Below, piece by piece: positions 62,378 to 64,000 of a stretch of 64,000 nt of DNA. Position numbers and translations under genes: made by a program. Below the pieces are notes generated by a model, which made no database searches, had not been told where the DNA came from, and worked only from the letters and a program-made list of their open reading frames with translations. The DNA comes from Labrys sp. KNU-23. GTDB lineage: Bacteria > Pseudomonadota > Alphaproteobacteria > Rhizobiales > Labraceae. How positions within the stretch are numbered: the first letter of the stretch is position 1; every line of letters starts with the position of its first letter. The stretch spans positions 1,933,501 to 1,997,500 of the forward strand of contig NZ_CP043489.1 in the NCBI RefSeq assembly GCF_008330945.1, given 5' to 3'.

Positions 62378-63025
62378 ATGACCGAAGCTGTTTTGTGGGG
62401 CGGTACCGGCCACTCTCGCGTTCTACGCGAGCTACTGGGCCATCTCGGCATGACGGTGGCAGCAGTCATCGACAACCGGAAAATCGAGCCACCATTTGCG
62501 GGCGTCGAAACTCTTCGTGGGATCGAGGGCCTGAAATCATGGCTGCATAGCCGCCTGAATGATTCGGCAGCGCCCAGCTATGCTCTGGCCATCGGTGGTG
62601 GCTACGGTCGGGATCGTCTCGCCATTGCGAAGGATCTCGATGCGCTTGGCCTGGAACATGCCTCATTGGTGCACCCCACAGCTATGGTCGCGTCGGATGC
62701 CGCCCTCGGAAAGGGCTCACAGGTCCTGATCGGGTCAGTAGTGGCGACATGTGTCAGGGTTGGGACGTGCTCAATCATCAACAGCCGAGCCAGCGTTGAC
62801 CATGATTGCGTAATCGGCGACGGAGTCCACATCGGGCCCGGTGCAACGCTGTGCGGCCAGATCGAAGTCGGTGATGGTGTCTTCGTTGGAGCTGGCGCCA
62901 CAATCTTGCCGCGCATCAAAATCGGCCCCGACGCGACTATTGGCGCTGGCGCCGTGGTGACCAAAGACGTACCAGCGGGAGCTACCGTTGTGGGCGTACC
63001 TGCAAGGCCCCTGCAGGCTCAGTAG
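62378..63025 (+). CDS. NeuD-like sugar O-acyltransferase (left-handed beta-helix)
   Basis: The 215-residue protein has the NeuD/PglD N-terminal nucleotide-like fold (AVLWGGTGHSRVLRELLGHL) and a C-terminal hexapeptide-repeat beta-helix: HPTAMVASDAALGKGSQVLI, NSRASVDHDCVIGDGVHIGP, GVFVGAGATILPRIKIGPDA, VTKDVPAGATVVGVPARPL. Such enzymes acetylate amino sugars or sialic-acid-like sugars for surface polysaccharides. It is either a host surface gene or a phage conversion gene. Confidence 0.88.
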   Translation: MTEAVLWGGTGHSRVLRELLGHLGMTVAAVIDNRKIEPPFAGVETLRGIEGLKSWLHSRLNDSAAPSYALAIGGGYGRDRLAIAKDLDALGLEHASLVHPTAMVASDAALGKGSQVLIGSVVATCVRVGTCSIINSRASVDHDCVIGDGVHIGPGATLCGQIEVGDGVFVGAGATILPRIKIGPDATIGAGAVVTKDVPAGATVVGVPARPLQAQ

Positions 63026-63867
63026 CGAAATAGCGTGCGCTTGATGATCTTCTTCATCGGATAGACCCTCTTGCCGACATAGAAGCGGTTGGCGGCCTTG
63101 ATCGTCAGTTTCGTGAACGGATCGAATTGACGCTCGTTGAGCATGTCGTCGCAGCATTTCAGGAATTCGCGTCGTAGCATCAAGAGCTCAGGAACAGGCT
63201 GCCGTTGACCGGTTCGAGGGCCGTGTGCCTTGGGGGTTACCCGCTGTATAAACTTTGTGTCCGGCGCCGCTGTGACCTGCTGGTCAAGAAGCAGAGGATA
63301 GAGGGTCAGATGATCTGAGGCCCAAGCAAAGGGAAATTCTGTCCAGACCCTGCCAATCAGAGGCCGCAAGGTCTCGGTTTTCCAGATTCCATAGTACCAG
63401 CCAGCATGCGAGCCAAACATCAGTTTCAGGATAGCTGAAAGCCCGCGTCCAGTTGGTATTGACGGAACATAGTCCCTGGTTGGCCTGCCGTTCGGACGCT
63501 CGAACTGGATTGTTCCTGTCGCCAGCCCGGCAGAAGGCGCCCGCTTCAACGCTGCGACAAGTTTTTCGACGTAGTCCAGCGACGAGATATCATCATGCGC
63601 CCGCCACATAAAATATGGCGTTTTTGCTTGCTCCAGTGGCGTTATGAAGTTTCTTACGGCGCCGACATTCTTAGGCCTGCGGGTATATTTGATACGGCCA
63701 TCGAGCGTGGCGAAACGCTCGGCGATCGCCTGCGTCTGGTCCGTCGAAGCGTTGTCAAAAAGCAGGATCTCGATATCCGAAAAAGTCTGCCGGACCAGGC
63801 AGTCCAGGCATTCCTCGAGCTGATCCTGACCGTTGTAGACCGGAACGCCAATCGTAACCTCAGCCAC
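63019..63867 (-). CDS. Family 2 glycosyltransferase
   Basis: The protein starts at GTG 63867, which follows AGGAGA; an ATG at 63927 is the longer option. EVTIGVPVYNGQDQLEECLD, IEILLFDNASTDQTQAIAER and the metal motif WRAHDD (in YFMWRAHDDISSLD) define a GT-A family 2 enzyme. The C-terminus is basic (YPMKKIIKRTLFRY). It converges with the NeuD-like gene, overlapping it by seven bases, and together they suggest a surface-polysaccharide locus that continues beyond the window. Confidence 0.88.
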   Translation of the reverse strand: MAEVTIGVPVYNGQDQLEECLDCLVRQTFSDIEILLFDNASTDQTQAIAERFATLDGRIKYTRRPKNVGAVRNFITPLEQAKTPYFMWRAHDDISSLDYVEKLVAALKRAPSAGLATGTIQFERPNGRPTRDYVPSIPTGRGLSAILKLMFGSHAGWYYGIWKTETLRPLIGRVWTEFPFAWASDHLTLYPLLLDQQVTAAPDTKFIQRVTPKAHGPRTGQRQPVPELLMLRREFLKCCDDMLNERQFDPFTKLTIKAANRFYVGKRVYPMKKIIKRTLFRY

Positions 63868-64000
63868 GCGCTCTCCTGCTCTCCGAAACCCGATCGCTCC
63901 ACTACCGCGCGAAATAACAGCATCCAAGCAGATTCGGAGAAATACCCCCTTCTGGCACGAAGTCAGTCGGTCGGCACCTCAGAGCTTCCCGCGCCCCGTT

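Noticed and set aside
1-64000. CRISPR array or tRNA attachment site
   Set aside because: No regularly spaced short repeats and no tRNA-like sequence were noticed; flanking direct repeats of the phage element could not be found by eye.

Overview
The window is GC-rich alphaproteobacterial DNA, most likely from Hyphomicrobiales. The grounds are the gene families, the palindromic repeats of the type common in rhizobia (2113-2210, 13077-13228, 14861-14957) and an Omp25-like porin. I could not run a taxonomic search. No rRNA, tRNA or CRISPR was seen.

Bases 1-23,900 look like ordinary chromosome. In order they hold a BetI-like TetR regulator divergent from a class III aminotransferase across a 20+20 bp inverted repeat; leuB; queE-queD; priA; an exported pyrophosphatase; an SDR protein divergent from an MmyB-like regulator; a DUF1963 protein; an ALDH7-type dehydrogenase with a lytic transglycosylase; a broken glycosyltransferase; and a TAXI/TRAP transporter pair. 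A minus-strand cassette at 17433-19885 follows: promoter, 59-aa peptide, hairpin, glycosyltransferase and ATP-grasp enzyme. It looks like a peptide-modification locus. After it come an outer-membrane beta-barrel, the GDP-fucose genes fcl and gmd, and a YceH-family protein.

Bases 23,938 to about 62,100 are a prophage or phage-derived element with podovirus morphogenesis genes of Bordetella BPP-1/T7 type: terminase, T7-like portal, Bbp19, scaffold, capsid, Bbp16, tail tubular proteins, internal protein and tail fibre. An S24-type repressor acts at 21-bp operators. No integrase, replication or clear lysis gene is visible.

The unusual part is a family of large paralogous virion proteins (27011-30295, 31961-34795, 37992-41978, 47395-51438). 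They share an N-terminal helical body. Two carry inserted peptidoglycan-cleaving domains. All have a shared 'YPxx' pre-toxin module and a Pro-rich linker, and end in different polymorphic-toxin domains. Each is followed at once by a small, lower-GC, immunity-like gene, often with ATGA or GTGA overlap. Orphan toxin-immunity pairs, a 5'-truncated cassette with about 900 bp colinear to the first copy, and several decayed fragments suggest cassette exchange as in rhs/cdi/maf loci. Four dispersed copies of a 92-bp promoter-plus-terminator element (26625, 35626, 44458, 51947) head the blocks of late genes, and several late genes also have an intrinsic terminator directly before the start codon. Together this suggests processive antitermination. 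My reading is a phage particle adapted, or being adapted, to deliver antibacterial or anti-host toxins through its ejection proteins.

The right edge (62,378-63,867) holds a NeuD-like acyltransferase and a convergent glycosyltransferase. These are surface-polysaccharide genes, either host or phage conversion genes.
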